Positions 53,364-61,916 of a stretch of 64,000 nt of DNA are shown in pieces. Source of the stretch: Prolixibacteraceae bacterium (GTDB lineage: Bacteria; Bacteroidota; Bacteroidia; Bacteroidales; Prolixibacteraceae). Under the pieces are notes generated by a model. It ran no database searches. It was given only the letters and a program-made list of their open reading frames with translations, and had not been told where the DNA came from. Location: contig JAFLKN010000014.1 in NCBI GenBank assembly GCA_019163175.1, forward strand, positions 1 through 64,000. The letters run 5' to 3'. The translations under genes and the position numbers were made by a program. Within the stretch, counting starts at the first letter, position 1. Each line of letters starts with the position of its first letter.

Positions 53364-54890
53364 CTAAGGTATTCGAAAAACACGCGAGGCCTGAAATACC
53401 TGGCCAAACATGTCGGTTGTTTTCACAGTAACGGTATGCGTTCCAGATGCTATTTCTTTGGGTAAGGTGGTTTGCCACATATGATCTGATTTGCTTGGCG
53501 AATCCATCGAATAGCCAAAAGAATCTTCCAGAGATTGCCCATCTACCGACTTTTGAAGCAGTGAACTGAGCTTGTGCATTCGAAGAATTTCAGGATCAAT
53601 GGCCTTAACCTGCTGAAGCGGTCTCCAAACGTTGAAGTTATCAATGCACATTTCAACTTTCGACCGCGCCGAACCAGCAAAAACATTGACTAAGATTTTG
53701 GTTGTATCCAACTCACTAATCTTTATTTCTTCAGGCAAATAAATATTCATCTGGTAATTCTCGGGCCGGCGTGCAGCTTTAAAACGGACGCTGTAATTTG
53801 CCCCATCGAATGTGATAACCGAATAGCCATTGGGAGCACCATCATTCATAGTAGCATGAGGTATGCCCAATTCGTCATTCAGACCACACCACCAGCTACC
53901 ACAAACAGTTGCATTAACCAGATGGTGATGAGTTTCGGTTCCTTTCCAGCCCATCTTTTTGTCAACAAACAGATTCAATTGTTCATGAGCATGACCGGAG
54001 ATAGAAAACGTATATTTTCTGTCGCTGATCAGATCAAAAATCTGTTCTTTGTTATCGCACATAACAATGGGTGCATGCATAATCAAAACTACCAGTTTAT
54101 TCTTTGGAACAAATTCAAGATAGTTTTTTACAAAGCTGATTTGTGAATCAGTAAAATGTGGAATGTATTTGCCATCAGGCTTGAAGTAAATATTATTGAA
54201 GTCAATAAAAACAACCTGTCCATACTCAAACGCATAGGTTGACGGGCCATAAATGCGCTTAAACGTAGCATCCTTTTCATCTGTATTTTTAGCTTCGCGA
54301 TCGAAGTCGTGATTACCAAAAGTATTGTACCATGGAATTCCGATTTGGGCAATTCCGTGGTTAATTTCATTAAAAAGCGCAGGGCCATCTGCAGTAATGT
54401 CGCCCAATGACACGCCAAAAATTGCATTGGTTCCGATGCATTCTTCCACCACATCATGATTGATATAATTGACTTCCTTTAATCCACGAGTCTGGGTATC
54501 GCCGAAAAACAGAGCAGAAAACTTCTTTGGTTCTTCAGATTTAACCAGTGGAAAATTGACAGAAGTAGTTGAAGCAACGGAGTCACTCTTTTTGTACAAA
54601 AAGAAGTGCTGCGGTATTTTGTCAGAATTCAGAGGCACTGCATAATTAGCAGGCTTTACTACAAAAAGGTTGGTTTCATTTCCAACAGGAAGTGTCCATT
54701 TCCCATCAGAATTGGTTTGTATCACCTCAGCTCCATTTGAAACACAAATACCTTTAATTCCCTTTTCTGCTGCATCAAAAGTTCCATTGGAGTTGCCATC
54801 AAGAAAAACAATTCCCGATACGAAATCCTGGCTGAATACACTACTTGACAGGCAGATGAAAAAGTAAAGGCAAATTAACCTGAGTTTCAT
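53364..54890 (-). CDS. Secreted metallophosphoesterase with MetallophosN/MetallophosC-type flanks
   Basis: The start is placed at the ATG at 54890, which begins the signal peptide MKLRLICLYFFICLSSSVFS; the frame extends nine codons further. The protein is about 508 residues. The N-terminal domain (about 20-110) is a small beta fold with GIVFLDGNSNGTFDAAEKGI, like SdrD-B or MetallophosN domains. The catalytic core has LFFGDTQTRG near 130, GVSLGDITADGP near 160, NTFGNHDFDREA near 185, IMHAPIVMCD near 265 and SISGHAHEQLN near 290. The C-terminal 170 residues match the calcineurin-type C-terminal domain, with GSWWCGLNDELGIPHATMNDG near 330 (quoted as GSWWCGLNDE and HATMNDGAPNG). It is the first gene after the SusD terminator, and a possible -7 box lies just upstream. 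Confidence 0.88.
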   Translation of the reverse strand: MKLRLICLYFFICLSSSVFSQDFVSGIVFLDGNSNGTFDAAEKGIKGICVSNGAEVIQTNSDGKWTLPVGNETNLFVVKPANYAVPLNSDKIPQHFFLYKKSDSVASTTSVNFPLVKSEEPKKFSALFFGDTQTRGLKEVNYINHDVVEECIGTNAIFGVSLGDITADGPALFNEINHGIAQIGIPWYNTFGNHDFDREAKNTDEKDATFKRIYGPSTYAFEYGQVVFIDFNNIYFKPDGKYIPHFTDSQISFVKNYLEFVPKNKLVVLIMHAPIVMCDNKEQIFDLISDRKYTFSISGHAHEQLNLFVDKKMGWKGTETHHHLVNATVCGSWWCGLNDELGIPHATMNDGAPNGYSVITFDGANYSVRFKAARRPENYQMNIYLPEEIKISELDTTKILVNVFAGSARSKVEMCIDNFNVWRPLQQVKAIDPEILRMHKLSSLLQKSVDGQSLEDSFGYSMDSPSKSDHMWQTTLPKEIASGTHTVTVKTTDMFGQVFQASRVFRIP

Positions 54891-54914
54891 AGTATTTCTC
54901 TTTAGTGATGAAAA

Positions 54915-54922
54915 CAAAGTTA
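54915..54922 (-). promoter_or_regulatory. Possible Bacteroidota -7 promoter element
   Basis: The minus strand reads TAACTTTG, an exact fit to TAnnTTTG, 25 bases upstream of the ATG at 54890. A TTTG that could serve as -33 box is not at the usual spacing, so this is only a candidate promoter for the phosphoesterase gene. Confidence 0.3.
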
Positions 54923-54984
54923 AAGTTTAGCATCCAAAAATTTGGAGAGTGCACAATAATTGTATTCGGGAACAAACAAGTTGC

Positions 54985-55025
54985 ATAAAAAAGAGTGCCA
55001 CCTCCAGTTGGTGGTGGCACTCTTT
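54985..55025 (-). terminator. Rho-independent terminator after susD
   Basis: A perfect 13-base stem (AAAGAGTGCCACC at 54990-55002 with GGTGGCACTCTTT at 55013-55025) and a 10-base loop lie 32 bases past the SusD stop. The minus-strand product continues into a T run. It ends the susCD unit. Confidence 0.88.
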
Positions 55026-55056
55026 AAAAAGTATGGTTAAAATACGAAAGTATTTT

Positions 55057-56751
55057 TTATTGCAGTAACCAGAATTTAGACCATGAACTGTCTTTACCGT
55101 CCTGAGCAGTAAATGCAGTCTCGACTAAACTACTTATCGCAGTTGCATAATTGGCAGCATTTCTGTTTTTCTCATTGGCATCATAACGAAAACGCAGTGG
55201 CATGGCATTACGTCTTCCTTTGGGGCCAAAAGCTAAATTTGGAAGACCAGTTCTTCTCCAGTCACACCATGATTCCATCGCCACATTCCAGTTAGCAATC
55301 CATTTTTGGGTCATAATCTGCTCTAAAGTGCCAGTATATTTAACTCCTGTGATTGCAATATACGTTGCATAACTTGCACCCACTCCCCAAGCATCGAGTG
55401 AAGCTTTAACACCTTTTTCATACCAAGATTGTTGTGCACCAACTGACCATCCTTTTTTTGCAGCTTCAGCAAGTATGAAACACACTTCAGAATAAGAAAT
55501 AAGTCTGGCTTTTAGCAAAGCACCGGTAGCACCTTTATATTGGTCGGCAAGAGCTGAAACGTGATCATTGTATCCCCCTTGTGTTGGAACAGGATTTAAA
55601 TTATATGTATATGGTTCAGCAGCAAGATAAGCAGTAGGTATACCTACATAATCCATAGTATCAACCAAAACTTTACCGGCTGTAACATCAGCAATCCATG
55701 TAGCTTTATTATAAACAACCATGTTTTTTGATGCCATATAAGCAGGGTCTAAATACCGAACACCATTTATTTTAGTATCAGTTAAAGGCAAGTATTTAGT
55801 AGTAACCTTAATCGGAACTTTAACTTTATTGAACCAAACAGCAATACGTGGGTCTTTCAATGCAACAAGTACATCTCTGAAACCAGCACCAAGTTGAATA
55901 CGGCTAAAATTGCTTTCACTTGTATCGTATTTTGTGTTTGCTGGCCATGAATCAGCATTTGATGTTCCAACATAACTCATTGTAGCATCATCATCATTTG
56001 CTGTAAAAATCGGATAAGTGGTAGAATTGGAAATAATTCCTTCAATACCAGATTTTGCATATTCAGGTAGTTTAGTTGAAACGCGAAGATAATATCTCAA
56101 CATGAGTGAATTAGCTAGCTTTCTCCATTTCAATGGATTTCCATTAAATAGAACGTCAGCATCCTTATTAATACCGGCATAAGCATCTACTGATTTTGAT
56201 AACAGAGTATTTGCTTTTTTCAGGTCTTCAATAATTCCTTTATAAATAACCTCTTGCGCATCAAATACTGGAAACATATCCTCTTGACCTCCTACTGGAG
56301 CGTTTAATGCTGCTGTATAAGGAGCATTTCCCCATCCATCGGTAATGTAACCAAAATTAAATGCTCTCAAAACTAATGCCATTCCCTGCTGAAATTCCAT
56401 ACCTTCATCTACTGATCTTTCATAGAGTTGCTTGATATTACGGAGATTTCCGTAATAGCCTTCCCATGAACGCTCAGTAATCCAGTCAAAGTTATTTAAC
56501 CCTGAACTCCAACCACTTTTTTGTACATATTGCATAACTCCAGCCAAATCGCCATTATAACCGTTTTCGAGGTAAGGCAATGCAGTGGCAGTAATAACTG
56601 TCGGAACTATTAAGTTAGGATTAACAGTCGAGGGGTCTACCCCATTCGGGTTCACATTTAATTCGGTAAGATCCTTGCACGAAGCAAAAACTACCAATAT
56701 TAGAACCAGAAATAATTTATAATGTGTTTTCATAAATTTCATGATTTTCAT
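55057..56751 (-). CDS. susD-like: SusD/RagB-like outer-membrane lipoprotein (SusD-like_2 type)
   Basis: The 564-residue lipoprotein (VLILVVFASC lipobox) is the surface glycan-binding partner of the TonB-dependent transporter encoded just before it (nine-base gap). The N-terminus of the mature protein, LNVNPNGVDPSTVNPNLIVPT (shown as NPNGVDPSTVNPNLIVPT), and helices with YVQKSGWSSG and RNIKQLYERSVDEG are those of the SusD-like_2 branch. The C-terminus contains WIANWNVAMESWCDWRRTGLPNL (quoted as MESWCDWRRTGLPNL) and MPLRFRYDANEKNRNAANY, both typical. Three in-frame ATGs occur near the start (residues 1, 4 and 7). It is the only SusD in the window, so the many enzymes probably share this one importer. 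Glycan specificity is not readable. Confidence 0.94.
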   Translation of the reverse strand: MKIMKFMKTHYKLFLVLILVVFASCKDLTELNVNPNGVDPSTVNPNLIVPTVITATALPYLENGYNGDLAGVMQYVQKSGWSSGLNNFDWITERSWEGYYGNLRNIKQLYERSVDEGMEFQQGMALVLRAFNFGYITDGWGNAPYTAALNAPVGGQEDMFPVFDAQEVIYKGIIEDLKKANTLLSKSVDAYAGINKDADVLFNGNPLKWRKLANSLMLRYYLRVSTKLPEYAKSGIEGIISNSTTYPIFTANDDDATMSYVGTSNADSWPANTKYDTSESNFSRIQLGAGFRDVLVALKDPRIAVWFNKVKVPIKVTTKYLPLTDTKINGVRYLDPAYMASKNMVVYNKATWIADVTAGKVLVDTMDYVGIPTAYLAAEPYTYNLNPVPTQGGYNDHVSALADQYKGATGALLKARLISYSEVCFILAEAAKKGWSVGAQQSWYEKGVKASLDAWGVGASYATYIAITGVKYTGTLEQIMTQKWIANWNVAMESWCDWRRTGLPNLAFGPKGRRNAMPLRFRYDANEKNRNAANYATAISSLVETAFTAQDGKDSSWSKFWLLQ

Positions 56752-56760
56752 TTTTTTTTG

Positions 56761-59700
56761 TTAGAAATTCACATTTAACTTAATACCTACTGGAATAGTC
56801 CAAGGAGAAACATTAAAACGTTCAATACCTTGTTTGAACATAATTCCGCTACTTCCTTGTACACCACTTTCAGGCTGAAAAGCCATTTCAGGATCAATAC
56901 CAATGCCGGCTTTGGTCCATAAAATTATATTACGACTGTATAGGGAAATGGAAGCATTATGAATTCCGATAGACTTCATTGAAGGAAGCTGATAAGCAAT
57001 GGAGATTTCTCTAAGCTTTACAAAATCAGCATCGAAAGTCGCTGTCTTGGTGTAATCCCATCCATAGAAATCCTGGTATCTGATTAATGGAGTACCTTCA
57101 CCTCCTAAATGTTCGGCTACTGCAATAAATTTACCGTTTTCGTCATAGTCACCTTCAACTCCTGGCATAAATACACCATCATACAAGGTAATACCACCTT
57201 CGGTATACTTCAAACCACCGGTTTCTTTAGTTGGACCTCCAACAACAACAAAGAATTCGCCATCAGGAGAAAGATACTTGTCAGCATTTGCTTTTAGGAA
57301 TGCAGGAATGTCTGTGATTCCATTTGTATTCACCATCTTATCTATCCATCGTTGCGAATGCAAATCAGATTCTCCGTAACGCAAGGTTTGAGAAACAAAT
57401 TGGCCTCCCTTTCGGTAATCTAAGCTCGCACTCAAAGTCCATTTTTTATATGATACGGATGTTTGAAGTCCAAGTGTAAAGTCTGGATTAAAGTTTCCAA
57501 TTACAGGAGCAACTCGTTTTCCATCTTTTTCCCAAGTACCGTCAGAACTATCCCAACCTTCATCATCCATAATTGGCCAACCATAGTATGGAGAAGTTTT
57601 GTCTTCAACACGTAGCATTTTTTTATCAATGATGTTACCAATTTCTTCACCAACCCAAGTAACGGCGCCACCTTTTGCATCTGTCCATAGAGTTATGTAG
57701 TTGAATCCTTTAGACAATTCTTCAACTTTGGTACTATTTTTTGAGAAAACAAAATTAACATCCCAAACTAAGTCATTGGTTTTAATCGGAGTACCTCCTA
57801 GAGAAAGCTCAATACCTTTACTTGAAATTAAACCCGCATTAATTTGTTTTGCACTATTACCGGAAGAAGGTGGTAAACCAATACTTAATACCTGGTTCTC
57901 GTTTTTAGCTGAATAATAGGTTCCTTCAAATTTCAAGCGATTGTCGAAAAACGCCAGATCAGCACCAACTTCCCAAGATGTTTTAATTTCTGGTTTAAGG
58001 TCAGGAAGTAATAAAGTACCGGAAGTTGTCAAACGAGTCTGACTTCCCCATGCTCCGGCATCGCCCATAGTAGAAAGTAATCTGTATGGATCAGTATCAT
58101 TACCAACCATAGCCACGCCAGCTCTTAATTTAGCCAGTGAAATTTTGTCACCTAAATCGACCATATTATTAACTAGCAAACTTAATGATGCTGATGGGTA
58201 GAAATAAGAACGGTTTTCAGCAGGCAGAGTACTTGACCAATCATTTCTGGCAGTCAGATCAAGATAGGCATAATCTTTATATCCAACAGAGGCCATTGCA
58301 TAAGCACTATAAATTGCTTTCTGACTCCATGAGGAACCATAAACAATATTTGTGTTGACAATATTACTGATCGAGTATATTCCAGGAATAATTAAACCAG
58401 ATCCACCATCTTTTGCTCTGGTGCTATTGTTGGCAGCATATTGATACATATAATTTCCACCTGCAGATGCAGTAATATTGAAATCACCAGCTTTTTTGTT
58501 GTAGGCAAAAAGGAAATCGGCATTCTGCTCTCTACGGTATAAATTCTGCAAACCATAATATCCTTTAGGCTCTTTGTTATAGCTTGGAGCTATTTTAGTG
58601 TCTCTGAATTCATGGAACTGATCATGGGTATAACCAACTGCTAAAGATAAATCAGAAGTAATCTGATAATCAAGTTTTGCATTTCCATAGATCCGGTCTC
58701 TTTTAAAACCGTTATTAACTTCATTCGCCAGGAAATAAGGGTTATTCATAAAACCACCTCTTGAATAAGTACCATTAGAGTTAATTTTAAGCTGATAAGG
58801 TGCATTTTGTTGAAGACCTTCTTTTCCTTTTTCCCAATAATCTTTCAAAGCAAGAACATCAATATGTGGGTTCATTTCATAAAGTGCTTGCAAAGGGTTA
58901 GAACCACGGTTACCTGCCGGGCGATTTTTTGCTCCTGATGTGGTAAAGTTAATACTGGAACTAACTTTAACTTTTTCAGTCAATTTTATAGAAGAATTCA
59001 ACGATATTGAATTCTTGTGCAAATCACTATTAGGGATAACACCTTTATTTTGCATATTACTATACGACAACCTGTAATCCATCTTTTCATTTGAATCACT
59101 AATCGAAAAAGTATTGTCAGTGGTGTAACCTGTATTAAAGAAGTTTTTGTAGTTATCAGGGTGAGAAACCAATGGAGTTGCAGTTAGCGCACCTTCTGAA
59201 TTAAAGTATGGCCATTGATAAGCAAGCATACCCTTATCCAATTCTGGACCAACCCAACCACTAGTTGTAGGATCAATTACCTGATAAGCTAAACCATTGT
59301 TTGGTCTATTGTCCTGAGTGTATGGACGGTTACCATTTGCCATAAGGTTGTGCATCGGAAGAAATTTATATGGGTTTTCAGTAACCGAATTTGAACTGAA
59401 TGAAATACCTAACCCTTTCTTTTTCTTACCTGATTTTGTTGTAATCAATACAACTCCATTACCTGCCCTCGAACCATAAAGTGCAGCAGCACTTGGTCCT
59501 TTTAAAACAGATACACTCTCAATGTCTTCTGAATTTAGATCGGAGATAGCATTACCGTAGTCAGCTTTATTATCTCCCCCCATAGAGGAAATGTTATTCA
59601 ATGTGTTGTTCATCGGAATACCATCAACAACAAACAAAGGCTGATTGTCACTGGTTAAAGATGAAGCACCACGAATTACCATACTAACGGATGATCCAGG

Positions 59701-60174
59701 TCCACCAGTAGAACTAATGGCAACCCCGGCAACTTTTCCAGCGAGTGAATTTAAAATGTTTTCTTGTGCCACTTTCTGAAGAGATTCACCTTTAACTTCT
59801 CCAACAGAATATCCCAGGGACTTTTTCTCCCTTGCAATACCCAGAGCTGTAACAACAACTTCATCAACACCAATACTTGTTGATTCCAACGTAACGTTAA
59901 TTACAGATTTTCCATTTACCGGAATTTCCTGAGATTGCATCCCAACAAATGAAATAATCAAAGTAGATTGAGCACTCGGCGCTGTAATGTTGTATTTACC
60001 ATCCATGTCACTAAGGACACCTGTTGTGGTCCCTTTAACCACGATAGTTGCTCCCGGAAGAACTTCTCCATCAGAGCTCTTTACAACACCACTCACCTTG
60101 ATCTGTCCGAATGCATTGCTTGTTAAAAAAGCAAACATCCCCAGAAGGAGCATTTGTAAAACTTTCTTTTTCAT
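56761..60174 (-). CDS. susC-like: SusC/RagA-type TonB-dependent outer-membrane transporter
   Basis: The protein is about 1137 residues from the ATG at 60174; a TTG two codons upstream is unlikely to be the start. It has a signal peptide (VLQMLLLGMFAFLTSNAFG), a carboxypeptidase-regulatory-like beta domain (about 25-105, SGVVKSSDGEVLPGATIVVKG), a TonB-dependent plug (about 115-235, with the SusC motif VRGASS-like VIRGASSLTSDNQPLFVVDG, SVLKGPSAAALYGSRAGNGV), and a long C-terminal beta barrel ending VGIKLNVNF with the terminal aromatic residue. It imports oligosaccharides with energy from TonB-ExbBD, capped by the SusD protein. A LacI-operator-like sequence lies about 165 bases upstream. It is followed by susD in the same short operon. 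Confidence 0.96.
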   Translation of the reverse strand: MKKKVLQMLLLGMFAFLTSNAFGQIKVSGVVKSSDGEVLPGATIVVKGTTTGVLSDMDGKYNITAPSAQSTLIISFVGMQSQEIPVNGKSVINVTLESTSIGVDEVVVTALGIAREKKSLGYSVGEVKGESLQKVAQENILNSLAGKVAGVAISSTGGPGSSVSMVIRGASSLTSDNQPLFVVDGIPMNNTLNNISSMGGDNKADYGNAISDLNSEDIESVSVLKGPSAAALYGSRAGNGVVLITTKSGKKKKGLGISFSSNSVTENPYKFLPMHNLMANGNRPYTQDNRPNNGLAYQVIDPTTSGWVGPELDKGMLAYQWPYFNSEGALTATPLVSHPDNYKNFFNTGYTTDNTFSISDSNEKMDYRLSYSNMQNKGVIPNSDLHKNSISLNSSIKLTEKVKVSSSINFTTSGAKNRPAGNRGSNPLQALYEMNPHIDVLALKDYWEKGKEGLQQNAPYQLKINSNGTYSRGGFMNNPYFLANEVNNGFKRDRIYGNAKLDYQITSDLSLAVGYTHDQFHEFRDTKIAPSYNKEPKGYYGLQNLYRREQNADFLFAYNKKAGDFNITASAGGNYMYQYAANNSTRAKDGGSGLIIPGIYSISNIVNTNIVYGSSWSQKAIYSAYAMASVGYKDYAYLDLTARNDWSSTLPAENRSYFYPSASLSLLVNNMVDLGDKISLAKLRAGVAMVGNDTDPYRLLSTMGDAGAWGSQTRLTTSGTLLLPDLKPEIKTSWEVGADLAFFDNRLKFEGTYYSAKNENQVLSIGLPPSSGNSAKQINAGLISSKGIELSLGGTPIKTNDLVWDVNFVFSKNSTKVEELSKGFNYITLWTDAKGGAVTWVGEEIGNIIDKKMLRVEDKTSPYYGWPIMDDEGWDSSDGTWEKDGKRVAPVIGNFNPDFTLGLQTSVSYKKWTLSASLDYRKGGQFVSQTLRYGESDLHSQRWIDKMVNTNGITDIPAFLKANADKYLSPDGEFFVVVGGPTKETGGLKYTEGGITLYDGVFMPGVEGDYDENGKFIAVAEHLGGEGTPLIRYQDFYGWDYTKTATFDADFVKLREISIAYQLPSMKSIGIHNASISLYSRNIILWTKAGIGIDPEMAFQPESGVQGSSGIMFKQGIERFNVSPWTIPVGIKLNVNF

Positions 60175-60582
60175 AGACAATTTAGTTTTGTAAATAAATA
60201 TAGAATCTCAAATTAGGTAAAACTTCCCACAGGAAGTAAAATTTTCATATTCCAACGGAACAAATTTTAGAAATAAAAAAGGAGAAAGCTTATGGAATTT
60301 TATTCGAGTTACATCAAATATTAACTAACAAAATCTTGCTAAACCGATTTAAAAAAATCATTAAGTTAAAATTCCATTACACAAATGTTAATATTCCGAC
60401 ATTTGCTGAAGTAACCGGAAAACCTGCGTTTACGAAATAACTTTAAATAACCTTAAATAACATTAAAAGCAGAAAGCTTGTTCATCAACAAATCAATCTG
60501 CTTCTAACGTTATAATTTATTGAGATAAAGTTTTGGCCTTAAATTCCTATATTAAATTGATAATCAAACTCCTTTTTTGAGG
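60175..60582. promoter_or_regulatory. susC upstream region
   Basis: This stretch of about 400 bases is A/T-rich and separates susC from the phosphatase at 60583, both on the minus strand. It holds the operator-like site at 60339. I see no exact TAnnTTTG; the closest is TAACATTTG on the minus strand near 60382. A tiny plus-strand frame preceded by GGAG near 60281 is dismissed as chance. Confidence 0.4.
60339..60352. promoter_or_regulatory. Second LacI-operator-like site, upstream of susC
   Basis: CTAAACCGATTTAA differs from the perfect palindrome at 15843-15856 in two of 14 positions and keeps the central CG. It lies about 165 bases upstream of the susC ATG, where a repressor or activator site could act. 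A shared regulator is inferred from this likeness only. Confidence 0.45.
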
Positions 60583-61881
60583 CTATTTTTGTTTTGGAAC
60601 CAAAGGATTCATTTCAATAAATTTCTTGGCACCATCCTTTTTCCGCTGAAGCCTGAATTCATCGAAAAGTTCGCCATTGGGTGTAACTGATTGATAAGTT
60701 AAACCATTTTGTGAAATGGATATTTTCTGGAAAAGTTCAAGGTTGCCTCCTTTAAATTCCATCCATGATTTAGTACCTGTAGGATAAAGTTTGGGTCCGC
60801 TCACTGAAACAACATAAACTATTGGAGGTTTACTGTTCAGATTATCTGATGCCCTTCCACGTCCATAGGAATGATCGTGACCGGTAAGTACCAAGTCGAC
60901 CTTATATTTTTCGAGAATGGGCTGAAAATGCTTACGCAATTGCGGATTATCTCGGGTATCTTTAGTTGAGTAGAATGGAAGATGAGTGGTAACTACAACC
61001 CATTCTTTTGTATTTGTGCGAAGAACAGAGTCGAGCCAGGCCTTCTGAACTGTCAATTCATATCCATTTTCATCTTCAAGTTCAGAGCCAGAAGCTGAAT
61101 CGATTGAAATTAGTCGCAAATTGGGATAATCAATAAAAAAACAAGTTCCATCCAAATCGGCAGGACCGTTGGTAGGTTGAGTAAATTGCGTATTCCAGTG
61201 TAGCCCGGGAACCAAGTCATTGTAATCATGATTTCCGGGAGTCATGATCTGGGGTACAGTTGCAAAAATATATGAACCTGCGGCAAACCATTCATACCAT
61301 TCAATGTCTCTTCCGGCCCGATTAATAATGTCACCGGCATAAAGCATAAATCTGCAATTGGGCTCGTATTGATAGGCGGCACGTACAACTCTTGACCATT
61401 GCGATTTCAAATCTAGCTGTGGATCGCCAAAATAGATAAATGAAAAATCCCTTTTCGAATCTTCAGAAGTTTGAAACTGAAACCATTCACTCCAATGATT
61501 TTCCACACCCACACGATAAACGTATTTTGCGCCTGGCTTCAACCCTTTTAAAACAACGGAATGTTGATTGACAGTTATGGTTGGCTCCTTGTCATAGGCA
61601 TGCTTAACTTTTGTGGTCAAAGCACTAAATGATTTTGTTTCTTCCTTATTTAAACGAGATGTTGAAGCCGGCTGCAATTCACAAACAGAACTTTGAACAG
61701 TCGTGTCTGTTCTCCAAGTCACGGCAACCGATGTAGTAGGATCAACCGTCAAATTCAATACGATTCTGTCTGGATTTACCGATGGCAAATTGACCTGTGC
61801 AAAAGACAGGTTGATGCCACCGAAGAGAATTGCACAAAAAACCAACAAAAAACGAAAGCTCAAATGGTTAATTATCTTCAT
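60583..61881 (-). CDS. Secreted purple-acid-phosphatase-like enzyme
   Basis: The 432-residue protein has a signal peptide (SFRFLLVFCAILFGGINLSFA). An N-terminal fibronectin-like domain (about 30-135) has RIVLNLTVDPTTSVAVTWRTD (in part VDPTTSVAVTWRTD), followed by the metallophosphoesterase core: IYFGDPQLDLKS near 150, MLYAGDIINRAG near 180, MTPGNHDYNDL near 212, VTTHLPFYSTKD near 302 and LVLTGHDHSYGRGRA near 335. The metal-binding residues are complete. It lacks the N-terminal domain of its relative at 46958. It lies 35 bases after the ceramidase-superfamily gene at 61917, and the two form a short operon that may run on into susC. It probably acts in the periplasm on a phosphorylated substrate. 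Confidence 0.9.
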   Translation of the reverse strand: MKIINHLSFRFLLVFCAILFGGINLSFAQVNLPSVNPDRIVLNLTVDPTTSVAVTWRTDTTVQSSVCELQPASTSRLNKEETKSFSALTTKVKHAYDKEPTITVNQHSVVLKGLKPGAKYVYRVGVENHWSEWFQFQTSEDSKRDFSFIYFGDPQLDLKSQWSRVVRAAYQYEPNCRFMLYAGDIINRAGRDIEWYEWFAAGSYIFATVPQIMTPGNHDYNDLVPGLHWNTQFTQPTNGPADLDGTCFFIDYPNLRLISIDSASGSELEDENGYELTVQKAWLDSVLRTNTKEWVVVTTHLPFYSTKDTRDNPQLRKHFQPILEKYKVDLVLTGHDHSYGRGRASDNLNSKPPIVYVVSVSGPKLYPTGTKSWMEFKGGNLELFQKISISQNGLTYQSVTPNGELFDEFRLQRKKDGAKKFIEMNPLVPKQK

Positions 61882-61916
61882 CTAAGTAAAATTTAAATTC
61901 AGGAATTGTAACAAAC

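Noticed and set aside
60281-60330. Tiny plus-strand frame with a GGAG just upstream (MEFYSSYIKY)
   Set aside because: Ten residues in an A/T-rich intergenic region with no other support; chance match.
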